A DNA stretch of 64,000 bases from the NCBI GenBank assembly GCA_963575745.1, contig CAUYUJ010015849.1, positions 1 through 64,000 on the forward strand, given 5' to 3'. Under the pieces are notes generated by a model that worked only from the letters and a program-made list of their open reading frames with translations, had not been told where the DNA came from and searched no databases. Source of the stretch: Prorocentrum cordatum. Lineage: Eukaryota > Sar > Dinophyceae > Prorocentrales > Prorocentraceae. The position numbers and the translations under genes were made by a program. Positions 21,670 to 32,697 of the stretch are shown here, piece after piece. Position 1 is the first letter of the stretch, and each line of letters begins with the position of its first letter.

Positions 21670-21935
21670 CCTCCAAGATGGCACAAAGAAGCGCCCAGGA
21701 GGCCCCAAGAGGTCCCAAGATGGCCCCAAGATGGCCCCAAGAGGCCCCCAAGAGGCCCCCAGAAGGCCCCCAAGAAGACCCTCAGAGGCCCCAAGAGGCC
21801 CCCCCCCGAGGCACCCAAGACCCCGAAGAGCCCCCCAGGATCGCCAAGAGACCCCCAAGACGTCCCAAGAGGCCCCCAAGAATCGCCCAAGAGATACTCC
21901 AAGAGGCTCCTAGAGGCATCCAAGAGACCTCTGGC
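21670..21935 (+). repeat. CCCCAAGAGG minisatellite
   Basis: A run of about 20 short units such as 'GGCCCCAAGATGGCCCCAAG' and 'GGCCCCCAAGAGG'. A pyrimidine-rich CTC tract follows at 21945-22110. Frames are open on both strands because of the repeat. Confidence 0.8.
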
Positions 21936-22149
21936 CCTTGTGCTTGCCCTCCTCCTCCTCCTCCTGTTCCTCCTTCCTGCTCCTACTCCTTCTCTTCCTC
22001 CTCCTCCTCCTCCTCCGCCTCCTCCTCATCCTATTCATCCTCCGTCTTCCCACTCCCTCATCCATCCATCCATCCACCTCCTCCTTCTCCTCCTCACTCC
22101 TTTGCACGGTTCGGCCGTCCTCCTCTTTGCTGCCGCACTTCCCTGATCA

Positions 22150-23950
22150 CCTCAACTCGCCTGGACATCGTTTCGGAATGGGCTGGTGGGGATAAGCGAA
22201 GCGTCTAGAATTTGTAATAAGTACGGAGGTGCGTTGGACCCCCCTCCAGGGACGTCTTCGTAGGCCGAGGGTCCCTAGAGGAGGCCTCGGCCCCCTCCGG
22301 TGGCCATTGACGCCTTCATGTAGAGGTGGGGGGGGGACCCACGCAGCCCCAATGCTGGAAACTGCGCGGGGTGTGAGGCCTATTGACGGTCCTCACGGGT
22401 GAGGCCTAAAGATGGTCCTCACCCGGAGGGGGGGCGAGAGGGTCGGGGCGCGCGCGCTTCTCGGCGAGGTGGCTCCTGCTGACGGTCCTGAGGCGGGATT
22501 CCTGAAAAAGAGACCCCTAAACTGCATACGCAGCTTCGACTGCGAAACATAGTATGCCTTGCGCACTCGGTGAAGGGAAGGAGGGGGGAGGGGAATCCCA
22601 GGGGGGAGAGGGGACTCCAGGGGGGAGGGAGGACCCCAATCTGTTAATCTCTGTCCGGGCAGCGTGGCCGATGCAGGAGGGCATTTCGCTAACCGCAGTC
22701 CCCTCAATGTCGATGGCTTCTGAGCGCATAAAAACAGAGACTCTCTCCAGGAGCTTCAACTTCCTCCAGAAGCTGCGCTGACTACCAACCCTCCTCGAGG
22801 TGCGCCGACTACCAGCCCTGCTCGGTCCAGATCTGGAGCTCCGAGTGGCGGAACTCTGGAGGGAGCGAGGACGAGACAGGCAGAGGAGGCAGAAAGCTGG
22901 CTTGCAGTGCACCACCTGTTTTCACCAGTTCGCGCGCCAGTCTGCCTGGTCTGCTCGTCTCGCCTTCGACTCGGCAAAATGTGCGGCGGGGCTCATGCTT
23001 GCATCCAAACCAATCTTCAGCCGATGAAGCTGCTACCCGGAATGATCAAGAAATGGTTCGTTTGAATGTTCAGCGCTGCGCTGGCCAAGGCAGATGGAAG
23101 ACATAATTTTCGGCGCATCGTGACACAGGCCAAACTCGAAAGGCGTATATCGATCCCTTGGTATAGCAACGTACCCCGCCCGAGGCACAGAGGCTGCTCC
23201 TGGAAACAGATTGTGCCATTACCCATAACGAATAGTTGAGTATCGTCAACTTTGCTCAGATGATCATCAACCTACCCACGGATCCAATGGTGTGCCATGT
23301 CTCGTATTCGACCAAAAGAGTTCGTCAGATCTTGCTGCTTCCAGTGTCCCCGTCCATGTGTGAGCGAGCTCACTGTTTTGCTTTCTCGACCTGCATTGCG
23401 AACAGCCTCTCGGCGGACGTTCAGTGGCAGGTGGAACTTGCTATCTCATCACCGTCGTTTGAATTGGTGGTGATCAGTGCGGAATTCGCAATTGATCCGA
23501 TTCGGGGGTTTCTCACCAGAGAGGTCACGCTCCTAGAGTGGACGCATCGCATGAAATGCCACCGTGCCATCAGTACGCGGGGGGGCACCCTGTGAGACAT
23601 GGTGTGCGTCGAAGTGACACGAGGGCGCGGCAACATGTGAGGATCCTCGATATATCTGGGGCTGACCCTTGAAGGCAACCAGACCAATTCACTATTGGTT
23701 CTCCCTTACCGTTCTCGCCGGTCTGGTTTCTTGCGGAATTGTTGCTAGCACAAATGGTTCTTCTTCGGCAACTTAAATCCAAAACAATCAAATGAGGTCC
23801 CAAAATGGTCCAATAGCGCTCCGGCCCATGCCTCAAGACGGCCCAAGAAATTCGCAAGATGCCGAAGAGTGCTTTAACAGACCCACAAGTGAGCCCCCGA
23901 ATGTAACGATATGTGATTTCACGCTGTGATATTACGTAAATTGTGGCTTA
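22150..23950. other. No recognised gene
   Basis: Mostly unique DNA. A minus-strand frame at 22517-22915 includes a non-repetitive stretch ('RSFWRKLKLLERVSVFMRS') that could be an exon, but no family is recognised and no splice context can be proven. Confidence 0.45.
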
Positions 23951-23993
23951 ACGTTTTTCCCGGCGGAGCCGGGTGAAATTCCGCGCCCGCCGG

Positions 23994-24036
23994 TGACTGA
24001 TTGACTGACTGATTGACTGACTGATTGACTGACTGA
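23994..24036 (+). repeat. (TTGACTGACTGA)n microsatellite
   Basis: About 3.5 copies of a 12-bp unit. The reverse complement occurs at 47113-47160 next to the inverted array. Confidence 0.92.
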
Positions 24037-24061
24037 ACGTCAGGAGGGCGCCTTGAACAAC

Positions 24062-24750
24062 ACATTTCAAGCCGCCCGCGGGCGCGCAGCCGCACCTGGG
24101 CGACACATTTCAAACCGCCCGCGGGCGCGCAACCGCAACCGCACCTGTGCGACACATTTGAAACCGCCCGCGGGCGCGCAACCGCAACCGCACCTGGGCG
24201 ACACATTTCGACCCGCCCGCGGGCGCGCAACCGCAACTGGGCGCCACATTTCAACCCGCCCGCGGGCGCGCAACCGCAACCGCTACTACGCGACACATTT
24301 CAACCCGCCCGCGGGCGCGCAACCGCAACCGCACCTGGGCGACAAATTTCGACCCGCCCGCGGGCGCGCAACCGCAACTGGGCGACATATTTCGACCCGC
24401 CCGCGGGAGCGCAACTGCAACCGCTACTGGGCGACGCATTTCAACCCGCCCGCGGGCGCGCGACCGCAACCGCACCTGGGCGACGCATTTCAAGCCGCCA
24501 ACGGGCGCGCGACAGACATCTACGCGACGCACTTCGACCCGCCCGCGGGCGCGCAACCGTGACCGCAACTGGGCGACACATTTCAACCCGCCCGCGGGCA
24601 CGCAACCGCGCCCGCACCTGGGCGACACATTTTAAACCGCCCGCGGGCGCGCAACCGCAACTGGGGGGCACATTTGAACCCGCCCGCGGGCGCGCAACCG
24701 CAATCGCAACTGGGCGGCGCATTTCAACCCGCCCGCGGGCGCGCAACTGC
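24062..24750 (+). repeat. Tandem array, 43/49-bp units with palindromic core
   Basis: About 15 units, each with 'ACACATTTCAACCCG' followed by the perfect palindrome CGCCCGCGGGCG and 'CGCAACCGCAACCGC'. Units differ mainly by one optional hexamer (CCGCAA), which explains the 43/49-bp lengths. Confidence 0.92.
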
Positions 24751-25499
24751 TCCAGGGGGTCTGAGGCGGAGGAAGGACGGGAGGGGGGGCGGGGGGGCGG
24801 GAGGCGGGGGGGAGGAAATAGGGGGAGAAAGGAAACGGAGGGAGGGTAAGGAGCTCACAACGATTGGGGGCGGACAGTTTCTGCCCCCCCCCCGTTCCAC
24901 GCGAGTGGATCTCCGCGGGGCTCCAGACCCTGGGTTCCTTATCCCAGGCCTCCACTGTCAGCTGGCGGGGCGGGTGGGTTACGCGCCGCCGAGGGGGGGG
25001 GCGGGGCTTTGACAGAAGCGGTCCGTTGCACCGCCTGGTTTGAACTTGGGGGGGGGGCGATGCCGCGGGGATCGATTGCGCGTTCACCCGCGCGCAAGCT
25101 GCCCGCGGATGCAGGCGCGCTGTCGCCGTCTTATTCGCGCAGCCTGCCGCATCTTGTCCATGAACTGGCTGGAGCAGGTAGGAGGGGAGGGGGGGGAGGA
25201 CATGGGGGAGGTAGGGGAGGGGGAAGAGGAGCAGCAGGACGAGGGGGGGGGGGGGGGACGATGAGGAGGGGGAGCAGCAGGACGAGGAGGAGGAGGACCA
25301 GGGTGGCCAGGAGGAGGAGGACGATGGGGAGGGGGATGCCAGGGTGGCGCTGCTTGAGAAGGTGCACGAGCAGGTGCTTGTTGCGGAGGACTGAGAAGGA
25401 TGAGGTGGCGGGCGTCAAAGAAGATAGAGGTGGATGTCCTCCTCGCGGCCCCCGGGCGTGACCCGCGGTTCTCCGCCGGGACATTGCGGCGGGGGGGCC

Positions 25500-26915
25500 C
25501 CATTCCACGCTGATGCCTCTGCCCGAGACAATCCAAGCAGCCCCCAAAGAGGCCCCCGATATGGCCGCTAGACAGCCCAAGAAGGACGAAAGACTGCCCT
25601 AGAAATCCACGACCAGAGCCCAGGAGGCTCCAACGAGGCCCCCTAGTGGGGCTCCAAAGGGAAACCCGAACCGCAATGTCGAGCAATCCCTGTAAAGATA
25701 CCCTCCGAGACTGCCAGCAGGCCCCGAGAAGACCAGAGTAAACCTCTCTGAGGCCCCCCCGATGAACCCCCAAGAAACCGCAAGAGACCTCAGGAATCCA
25801 TCTAACAGTCCCCCCAGAAGATTGCCCGAACGAGCCTCTACGAGTCCGCGGCCTCTCTGGGGCCTTCGTGGGGCCAGCCCGGGGCCTTCCTCCGGATCTC
25901 CTTTTCAGGGTCGGCGGAACTGGCCGACAGGCCCCTCCAATAGGTATGGGGCTTACGTTGGGAGTCTTGGAAGCGATCAGAACAGCTCAGAATGGGTTCT
26001 CGGTTCCTGTTCTCCAGCCTGTAGCTCCTTGCGGAATGTGGGAGGGCGGGCGCGTGGAGCTGGCTGTAGCACCCCGCCCCCTCCTGGGCTCCAAAAGCTC
26101 CCACCTCCACTAGACGGCGCCCCTTGCAAGCCCTCGCTGCTTCGCAGTGCGCGGCCGGCACCGCTCTCGATCAATGCGAGCATCGGGGCAGCAGCGCGCC
26201 CATCGACGGTGGCGGCGCCCCCGCGTGAATCCAATATCTCCGAATGCCCGTGCTGCCCAGTCTTCTCAAGGACTCCCCAGGAAAGTAAATGGCTCTCTCG
26301 GTCTGGGGACTCACGGGACCCTTCTAGACAAGAGCGAGGCTGACTTGTTCAGGACTGCCTCCAAAAGGAGGTACCCAGATGGCAGTCGCGGGCACTGTGC
26401 GTAGCCTCGTCTCCTCTCCCTGCCCTTCTCCGCAGTGCATCCAGTTAGTTCGCGCGCCCGATACAGCGGCGGTGAACGGTTACGCCATGATTTGTCACTC
26501 GAGGCTTGATTGGGATGCTCCGCAGGTCTCGACCCCTGCCCCTGACTTTGCTGGCGTTTCGAATGCGGTCGAATCTAAGCGGGCCCCGAGCGTTTTCGCC
26601 AGCCTCCTCGGGGCAGGCCTGAGGGCGCCGAGGGCGGAGCAGTAGGTTGTTCACAACCTCCTCTGCTTTTGTGGGGCAGGCCGCATCCTGGCCCTTGATA
26701 TTCCCTCTACTCTCGCCCCCCCGCCCCCCCCCCGCCCCGCGCCCCCTTCCCCCCCTCTCAATGAGCCAAGATCACAACCAACAGGCGCGACACATCCGTG
26801 CGGAGCGGCGTCGCCGGCAGGCGGCGTCGCGCGGCCAGGCCCCGCCTGCCCCTGCTTTCTGCCGCCAGCCCCGCCCTGGGAAGAGGGCGGCTCGCGAGGG
26901 GGCGTCTTGTTCTCT
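25500..26915. other. No recognised gene
   Basis: 25500-25830 carries the CAAGA-type degenerate minisatellite. The rest looks unique. Open frames such as 26379-26645 have no recognisable motif. Confidence 0.5.
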
Positions 26916-26916
26916 C

Positions 26917-27157
<241 letters not shown>

Positions 27158-27418
27158 GCGCCCCGAGGAGCGGCCGCAGTCGGTCGAGCCGACCGCGGAC
27201 GCCCGAACGCACGCGCAAGGCCGCGCAGCCCTCACGGCTGCAGGCCCGGCATCAGGGCGGCCAGCCCCAGCAGGCCGCAGGCGGCCGCGCGCAGGCGCGC
27301 GGCCGAGCAGGACCTGGGCCCCAGCGAGGCTGCGCCCAGGAGGCGGCAACGCGCCAGGCGCGCGGCCGAGGGGCCCTCAGGGCCCGCGGGCAGCCCGCCA
27401 GCAGCAGCAGCCCCGAGC

Positions 27419-27640
27419 TCATCCGAGCGGCCGCTCCGTGTACGGGTCCTTCCCGCTCAGCAAGCGGCCCAGGTAGAGCCTCTTCTTCTTCTCCCCAGCC
27501 GTGGCCTGCGGCCCGAGCGGCAGGCGGCATCCGCATTCCGCCTTCAGGCCCTTGGCCCGATCCACGCCCTTCAGCTGCGCGAAGGCCCCGCACTTGCAGC
27601 AGAAGGCATACTGCCCCGCCGTGCGCATGCCGCGCCCCAA
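27419..27640 (-). pseudogene. LINE-A terminal zinc finger
   Basis: End of the minus-strand frame 28072-27419. It has 'FCCKCGAFAQLKGVDRAKGL' followed by a Cys pair 'ECGC', then 'RLYLGRLLSGKDPYTERPLG'. The C-x2-C-G ... L-x3-C pattern and the G-K-x-P ending match C-terminal zinc-finger tails of dinoflagellate LINEs. It is one frame off the long ORF that precedes it (shift between 27660 and 28070). Confidence 0.7.
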
Positions 27641-27662
27641 GTGCACCTCTGCGAGCTGCACC

Positions 27663-30600
27663 TCACCGCGCGGCGGGCGGGGGCCTCCCACCCGCTCGGG
27701 GCTCCTCGAGCGCTGGGCCCCATCGGGCATCCGCGCTCGCCCCCTGCCCGCCGCCGCCGCACTCGCTGGGCCCAGCAGCCGCTGCCGCCGCCGCTGCCAA
27801 GGCACAGGCAGCCGCCACGGGGGGCCCCCCCGCCCCGCGGGCAGCTGTAGCCTCACCTCCTCCGTGACCCAGCGCAGGGTCGTCGCCTCCCACGGCGTCG
27901 GCCTCGCCTCGAAGTCCCTGATCCGCCCCTTCTGGCTGCGGCGGCGGTGCCTGGCCCGCTGCGGCCGCAGGCGGGGGCGGAGGCAGCCCAGACGGCGCCG
28001 CCCCTGGGTGCGGCCAGTCGTCCTCGCCGTCGCTGTCGCTGCCCAGGGCACCTGGCCCACCCTGCATCGCATTCACCATTGGCAGCTGCTGGTTGTGCCG
28101 AGTGCCTGGCCACGGCCGTCGCAGTGCTTCGATCCCTCGGCCTCGAAGGCCCAGGGGCCGCGGCAGGCCAGCTTGGCGGGATGGCTGCTCGCTGGAGCCA
28201 GCGGGGCCCAGGCCAGGCAGGGCACCAGCGAAGCCAGGCAGCGCGGGCAGGTTGGCCCCCGCCTCGCCGATGACGTCCTCCATGGCGCAGCAGACGTCGT
28301 CCAGCGTGGCCCACTGCAGGGCAGCCACGTGCAGCCACTCCTCCAAGGTCACCAGGCTCATCAGGTGCCCCACTGTGATGCGCCGCGCGTCCGCTTTCAA
28401 GAGCCACGCTTGCCTGGCCATCGCCTGGACCAGCGCTCGCAAGCCTATGGGGCCTGCACGCCTCGCAGCCGCCGCCCCCGTGTCCTCGTTGTCGGGCCTG
28501 GCCAGCCAGGCGAGGGCGTACTGCGCCGCCCAGGCCATCCAGGAGTCCTCCGCGGCCTCCGAGTCGCGCAGGTCGAACGCCCAGCAGCCCGCGAAGGCCC
28601 TCAGCATGCTGCGCAGCACGTCCAGGCCGATCGCTGCGTCAGGGTCGGGGCTGCCGTTGCGCTCGGCCTCGGTATGGGCCGCGGGCTGGCCCCGCGCTTG
28701 CGGAGAGCGGGGCCTGCTGGCCGACCGCCTCGCACTGCGCCTGCGCCGCTGGGCGTGGGCGGCCCGCGGGTCCACTGGCCGCTGTGGGCCCTCCGCATCG
28801 CCTCTTGGCCGCTGCAGCGCAGGCCTCTGCGGCTCGGCTCGGCCCCCCGCGGGGCCCTGCGGCTGGCTGGTGCGGCTGCTCGTCCGAGACCTCGAGCGCC
28901 CTCGCCGCCGGGGCGCGCCACTCTGCCGCCAGCCGCCACTACCACCTCCACGCGCCCCGCCCACGGGCTCAAATAAGGCGAAGTAGAGAGGCCCACGTCT
29001 GCCCCCAGCGCGCCGTGCGCTGCCACGATCGCACAGGGAGGCGCGCGCCGCAGCGTGGTAGCCCCTCAGCCGCTGGAGCTTGGCTTGTAGGGCCTCGCCC
29101 TCCAGCTGGAGCGTCTCGTCAATGTGGGCCTCCCTGAGTGACCCGCCATAACGCCAGCCTCTCTCGCAGAACTCCTCGGCCCGCCTCAGGCGCTCCGCGC
29201 TGCGCATCTCGTCGCTGTTGTGCGCGAAGAAGCCGCGGTCGACCTCCTCGTCCAGCAGCCTGTACACGTACTCTACGCACTCCTCCATCCAGGGCGCGCA
29301 GGCCAGGCTCTGGTCCATCAGGTCGGCGATGCAGGAGCTAGCCAGCATGCCCAAGGCGGCCTCCAGCGGCCCAGCGCGGCCCCACGCTTCGATGGCGAAG
29401 AGGTCGTTGCCTCCCTGCGGCCGCGCCAAGCCCGCGCGTCTCACGGCGCCGCCCTGCTCGCAACCTCGATCGGGTCGAGGAACGGGTCGCTGCGACCTCC
29501 GTGCCTTTGGCGGTCCAGATGCCCCCGTGTCGGCAGGCCTCGCAGCAGGGGCACCCTTGGCCGCCTCCAGCAGGTAGTTGACCTCCCGCTGCAACGTCCA
29601 CTTCTGGTCCTCTGCCGTGGTGTGCGCCCCGCTCGTGGGCAGGAGCTCCTCCCCCCCCCCCAGGCGCTCAGCCGCCTGCAGGCTCGCATTGACAGCTGCT
29701 GAACTCGCCAGTGGCCGCCCCTGGTTGCAGTGGGCCCGCGTCCTGTCCAGCGCCGCAGGCTGGCAAGGTCTACAGTCCAGCAGCGTCCGTGCCTTTGCCG
29801 TGTAGGCCTCCCTCCCGCAATGCACACAGTGCACTCCGCACAAGCTGGTGACCTGAGAATCGTGCCTCGGGAGGCTGAGCTTTGGGGCAGCGGGCCCCCT
29901 CCAAACCTGACGGCGCTGGAGTCTGCCATCTTCGCCGAGGGGCCTCCACAGGTCCAGCTGGCAGATGCGCGCCGCCGCCCAGCCCAGGAACGTGGCCGTG
30001 TCCAGGGCGCGCTGGAGCTCCGCCTGCAGCGCCTCCACCGTGTCGTTGGGCAGCCTGGTCTCCTCCGCACCGAGGTTGGCGAAGAAGTCCGCCCAGCAGT
30101 TCCCCAGCCAGTCCAGGGGCCGCAAGCCCTCGCCCAGCGCGTGTTGGAGGCTGCGGTGGGCGGGCACCCATCGGAAGCGCGGCGGCGGTCCCCCGCGCCT
30201 CGCTGCAGCCGCATGGAGCTGGCGCCAGATGCTGGCGTGCCGTGCCCTGGCCGATTGCGCCGTCGGGGGCCAGTCGCTGCCCTCCGTTACTAGGGCCTGC
30301 AGGTCGCTGACGATGACCTGGACAGAGCCCGCCTGCACCAGGGGCGCTAGGCACGCTTGCCGTTCAGCCCTCCCCACCGTCTGGCGCGGCCCAGGCAGCG
30401 GCCCGCATGCCGCCTTGGGGGGGAGCCCATCAGGCCTGAGGGCCACCGCGGCCCATCCACACCTTCGCGCCTCGGGGGCACTGGAGGCGTGCCCTGAGCC
30501 GTCCGTGTATACAACCGACGGCCAGCCCCCCTGCGCGGCGCCCCACTCCAGGACCACGTTGTCCGACGGCGCAGGCGGCGGCATGGCAAGCAGCAACGGC

Positions 30601-31934
30601 AGGCCGTACGACGGCGGCAGCTCGCTGTCCCCGATGGCCCACTTCTGCTCGGCCTCCTCCAGCTGGTGGCGCATCTCCGCGATCGGCTTGCGGAACGGCT
30701 CCTCGTGCTCCAACTCTTCGCCACGCGGTGCCATGAGGACAGGGCATGCGCACCACCTGTGCATGAGCGTGTCCTTGGCTCCCCCGCAGGCCTGGCACAT
30801 GTCGGAGTCGGCGTATCCTCTGGCGTATCCCCGGGCGTTGGTGAAGTGCCCTCCTGCCCAAAGCGCTTGGATGGCCCCCAGCTCCGCCGCGGGCCTCGTC
30901 TTGCACGCCACGGCGCGGACTGCCCTCGGCCAGAGGGTCTCGCCCTGGCCCTCGGGCAGGTGGGCTACCAGCCGCCTGCACTGCCAGCCCTCGATGCCCC
31001 CCACCAGCGCGTCCTTGATGTCCCGCGGGGCCACCCTCAGCATGGACAGCGTCTCGCCCAGGTCGGTCTGCAGCGCCCGCGCCGCTGTCATCGACCAGCC
31101 GACGCGGCCGAGCGTGAGCCACGTGGCCCCGAGCGGGCCTTGCACCGACGCCCAGGGCAATGCGCCCGCCCTCGCCGCCTCAGCCAGTTTGCCCCAGCTG
31201 GCGCTCAGGCTGGCCAGGGGGCCCCGGCCCTCCCAGATGCGGCTGGCCAGGCGCGTCACCAGCGGGATGGTGGCTGCGTATATCGGATTGTAGTCCACGC
31301 GCCGCTGCAGCAGCATGACCGCGGCGGTACCACAGCCTGCCTTGGCACCCGCCGTGGCCGCCGCCACCGTCCCCAGCTGTGCCAGCGGCCGATCCGCCAG
31401 GCCAGCCACGCCCGCGCCATGGCCAGCCGAAGGGGACAGGCCCGCGGCTACCAGCGCCGCTGCGCGCCTTCCAGCGGCCCGCCTGAGCATGGCCACTCGG
31501 CTGCGCCGGGCCGCGAGGGCCTGAAGGCGGCGCTTCTCCTGAATACGGAGCACCTTCCGCCCACGGAGCTCGCGCCCTAGGTTGCGCCCCCAGAACTTCT
31601 CCGCGAGGCCCGCGCTCCGCATGGAGGGCGCGAGCAGCCGCGCCCTCAGTCTGGAGGAGGCCAGGTGCCCCGACTTCTGCGGCCGCAAGACTAGCTTGAA
31701 CTCCACCATGCTCGACGAGAAGCTCTTGAGCGCCTCGGACAGGCTGTCATCGGGCGCGCCCCGTGGCCCGCCCCAGTCCAGGGTGACGTCGTCCACCAAG
31801 CCGCGCGGTGTCACCGACGGCGCAATGGCGTGCGCTCGCTGCAGCGCGCGGAGCGTGAGTACCATCAGCAGCGAGTTGGCGTGGCCGCGCCCTGCGATGT
31901 TCCCTTGCCAGGCCACAGATGTCCGACGTGGCAT
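27663..31934 (-). CDS. LINE-A ORF2, C-terminal half: RT palm end, RNase H and long extension
   Basis: 1423 uninterrupted codons. The order is RT motif B ('IAGRGHANSLLMVL'), motif C 'LVDDVTL' with LVDD in place of YADD, RT thumb, a zinc motif 'MCQACGGAKDTLMHRWCACP', then RNase H with all expected residues (Asp in 'VYTDGSG', Glu in 'GRAERQA', Asp in 'IVSDLQALV', His in 'FRWVPAHRS', Asp in 'NCWADFFAN'). A Cys-rich finger 'CVHCGREAYTAKARTLLDC' follows. The remaining roughly 700 codons are largely helical, with no recognised fold. The true start lies upstream in another frame (shift near 31910), so this is a fragment of one large polyprotein. Confidence 0.88.
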   Translation of the reverse strand: MPRRTSVAWQGNIAGRGHANSLLMVLTLRALQRAHAIAPSVTPRGLVDDVTLDWGGPRGAPDDSLSEALKSFSSSMVEFKLVLRPQKSGHLASSRLRARLLAPSMRSAGLAEKFWGRNLGRELRGRKVLRIQEKRRLQALAARRSRVAMLRRAAGRRAAALVAAGLSPSAGHGAGVAGLADRPLAQLGTVAAATAGAKAGCGTAAVMLLQRRVDYNPIYAATIPLVTRLASRIWEGRGPLASLSASWGKLAEAARAGALPWASVQGPLGATWLTLGRVGWSMTAARALQTDLGETLSMLRVAPRDIKDALVGGIEGWQCRRLVAHLPEGQGETLWPRAVRAVACKTRPAAELGAIQALWAGGHFTNARGYARGYADSDMCQACGGAKDTLMHRWCACPVLMAPRGEELEHEEPFRKPIAEMRHQLEEAEQKWAIGDSELPPSYGLPLLLAMPPPAPSDNVVLEWGAAQGGWPSVVYTDGSGHASSAPEARRCGWAAVALRPDGLPPKAACGPLPGPRQTVGRAERQACLAPLVQAGSVQVIVSDLQALVTEGSDWPPTAQSARARHASIWRQLHAAAARRGGPPPRFRWVPAHRSLQHALGEGLRPLDWLGNCWADFFANLGAEETRLPNDTVEALQAELQRALDTATFLGWAAARICQLDLWRPLGEDGRLQRRQVWRGPAAPKLSLPRHDSQVTSLCGVHCVHCGREAYTAKARTLLDCRPCQPAALDRTRAHCNQGRPLASSAAVNASLQAAERLGGGEELLPTSGAHTTAEDQKWTLQREVNYLLEAAKGAPAARPADTGASGPPKARRSQRPVPRPDRGCEQGGAVRRAGLARPQGGNDLFAIEAWGRAGPLEAALGMLASSCIADLMDQSLACAPWMEECVEYVYRLLDEEVDRGFFAHNSDEMRSAERLRRAEEFCERGWRYGGSLREAHIDETLQLEGEALQAKLQRLRGYHAAARASLCDRGSARRAGGRRGPLYFALFEPVGGARGGGSGGWRQSGAPRRRGRSRSRTSSRTSQPQGPAGGRAEPQRPALQRPRGDAEGPQRPVDPRAAHAQRRRRSARRSASRPRSPQARGQPAAHTEAERNGSPDPDAAIGLDVLRSMLRAFAGCWAFDLRDSEAAEDSWMAWAAQYALAWLARPDNEDTGAAAARRAGPIGLRALVQAMARQAWLLKADARRITVGHLMSLVTLEEWLHVAALQWATLDDVCCAMEDVIGEAGANLPALPGFAGALPGLGPAGSSEQPSRQAGLPRPLGLRGRGIEALRRPWPGTRHNQQLPMVNAMQGGPGALGSDSDGEDDWPHPGAAPSGLPPPPPAAAAGQAPPPQPEGADQGLRGEADAVGGDDPALGHGGGEATAARGAGGPPVAAACALAAAAAAAAGPSECGGGGQGASADARWGPALEEPRAGGRPPPAAR

Positions 31935-32697
31935 TGAACGTCGCCAGCGTCATTGGCTGCCGATAGGTGCTCAACAGCATCCACGCCAGCCCCATAGGGA
32001 ACCCCAGCGCTCGGGCCTCCACCAGCTGCGCCTCGGGCGCCACCAGCTCGTAGGCCTTCCAGAGGTCGAGGGCCACCTGGGCTGAGCCCAAGCCTCCCAG
32101 GCGAGCCTGTTCCTTGGCCAAGTTCAGCTCGAACGCGGAGTCGGAGCTCGAGCGTCCAGGGCCTGTGCCCCAAACCAGGGCCGAGGGATGGGCAAGCTCC
32201 CAGTTCGTGGTGATCGGCCTTCTTGCTCGGCTCCACACTCGCACCAAAGTCGGCATGAGGCCGATCAGCCTGCAACCCCCGTCGGGCTTGGGCAGCCTCA
32301 CCATGGTGTTGGTGAGGCGACCACTCGGCCACGCGAGGAGCTCCTAGCACTTGTGGTAGACCGCGATCATGGCGTGCAGGGCCTCGTCGGGGAGATCCTC
32401 CAGCGCCCTCGGCGGAATGCCCGACTGGCCCACCCCTGTGCGCCATGGGAACGGTCGTATCACATCACGTACGTCGTGCAGCTGCAACGGCGGCAACTTG
32501 CCCCATGCATGCGCGTCGAGGGGGAGCTCCATGCTGGTGAGGCCGTGGTAGTTCCAGATGTCGACCCACGGCTTCAACTCCCTGCCCACCAAGGCTGCTG
32601 AGCCTTCCTTCTGCAGCCAGGGCAGCACCTCCTGGAGCGCAGGTACATTGGAGGTCGCATGCGCCGCTCCCGCGCCGCCCAGGAAGGCCTCGTCCAC
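31747..32697 (-). pseudogene. LINE-A reverse transcriptase, N-terminal half
   Basis: One frame interrupted only by TAG at 32344. It contains 'GGAGAAHATSNVPALQEV', 'VRLPKPDGGCRLIGLMPTLV' (RT motif 1-2 region), 'GTGPGRSSSDSAFELNLA' and palm motif A 'VALDLWKAYE' with its catalytic Asp. Motif B follows in the next frame, so a frameshift lies near 31910. The D-L-W-K-A-Y-E form of motif A differs from the common D-x-x-x-A-F-D. Confidence 0.88.

Larger units (their letters stand above)
23954..25495 (+). repeat. Composite repeat, copy 1 (inverted partner at 43690-47205)
   Basis: Order on the plus strand: 'CCCGGCGGAGCCGGGTGAAA' leader, TGAC/TTGA microsatellite, GC-rich tandem array (24062-24750), 'TCTGAGGCGGAGGAAGG' and a G-rich tract, then about 600 bp ending near 'GGTTCTCCGCCGGGACA' at 25490. 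All parts recur in reverse complement and in the same order between 47205 and 43690. No coding capacity is recognised. It may be a non-autonomous mobile element or a segmental duplication. Confidence 0.85.

Noticed and set aside
23994-24750. CRISPR-like repeat and spacer pattern
   Set aside because: Whole units repeat, including the parts between palindromes; only an optional hexamer varies.
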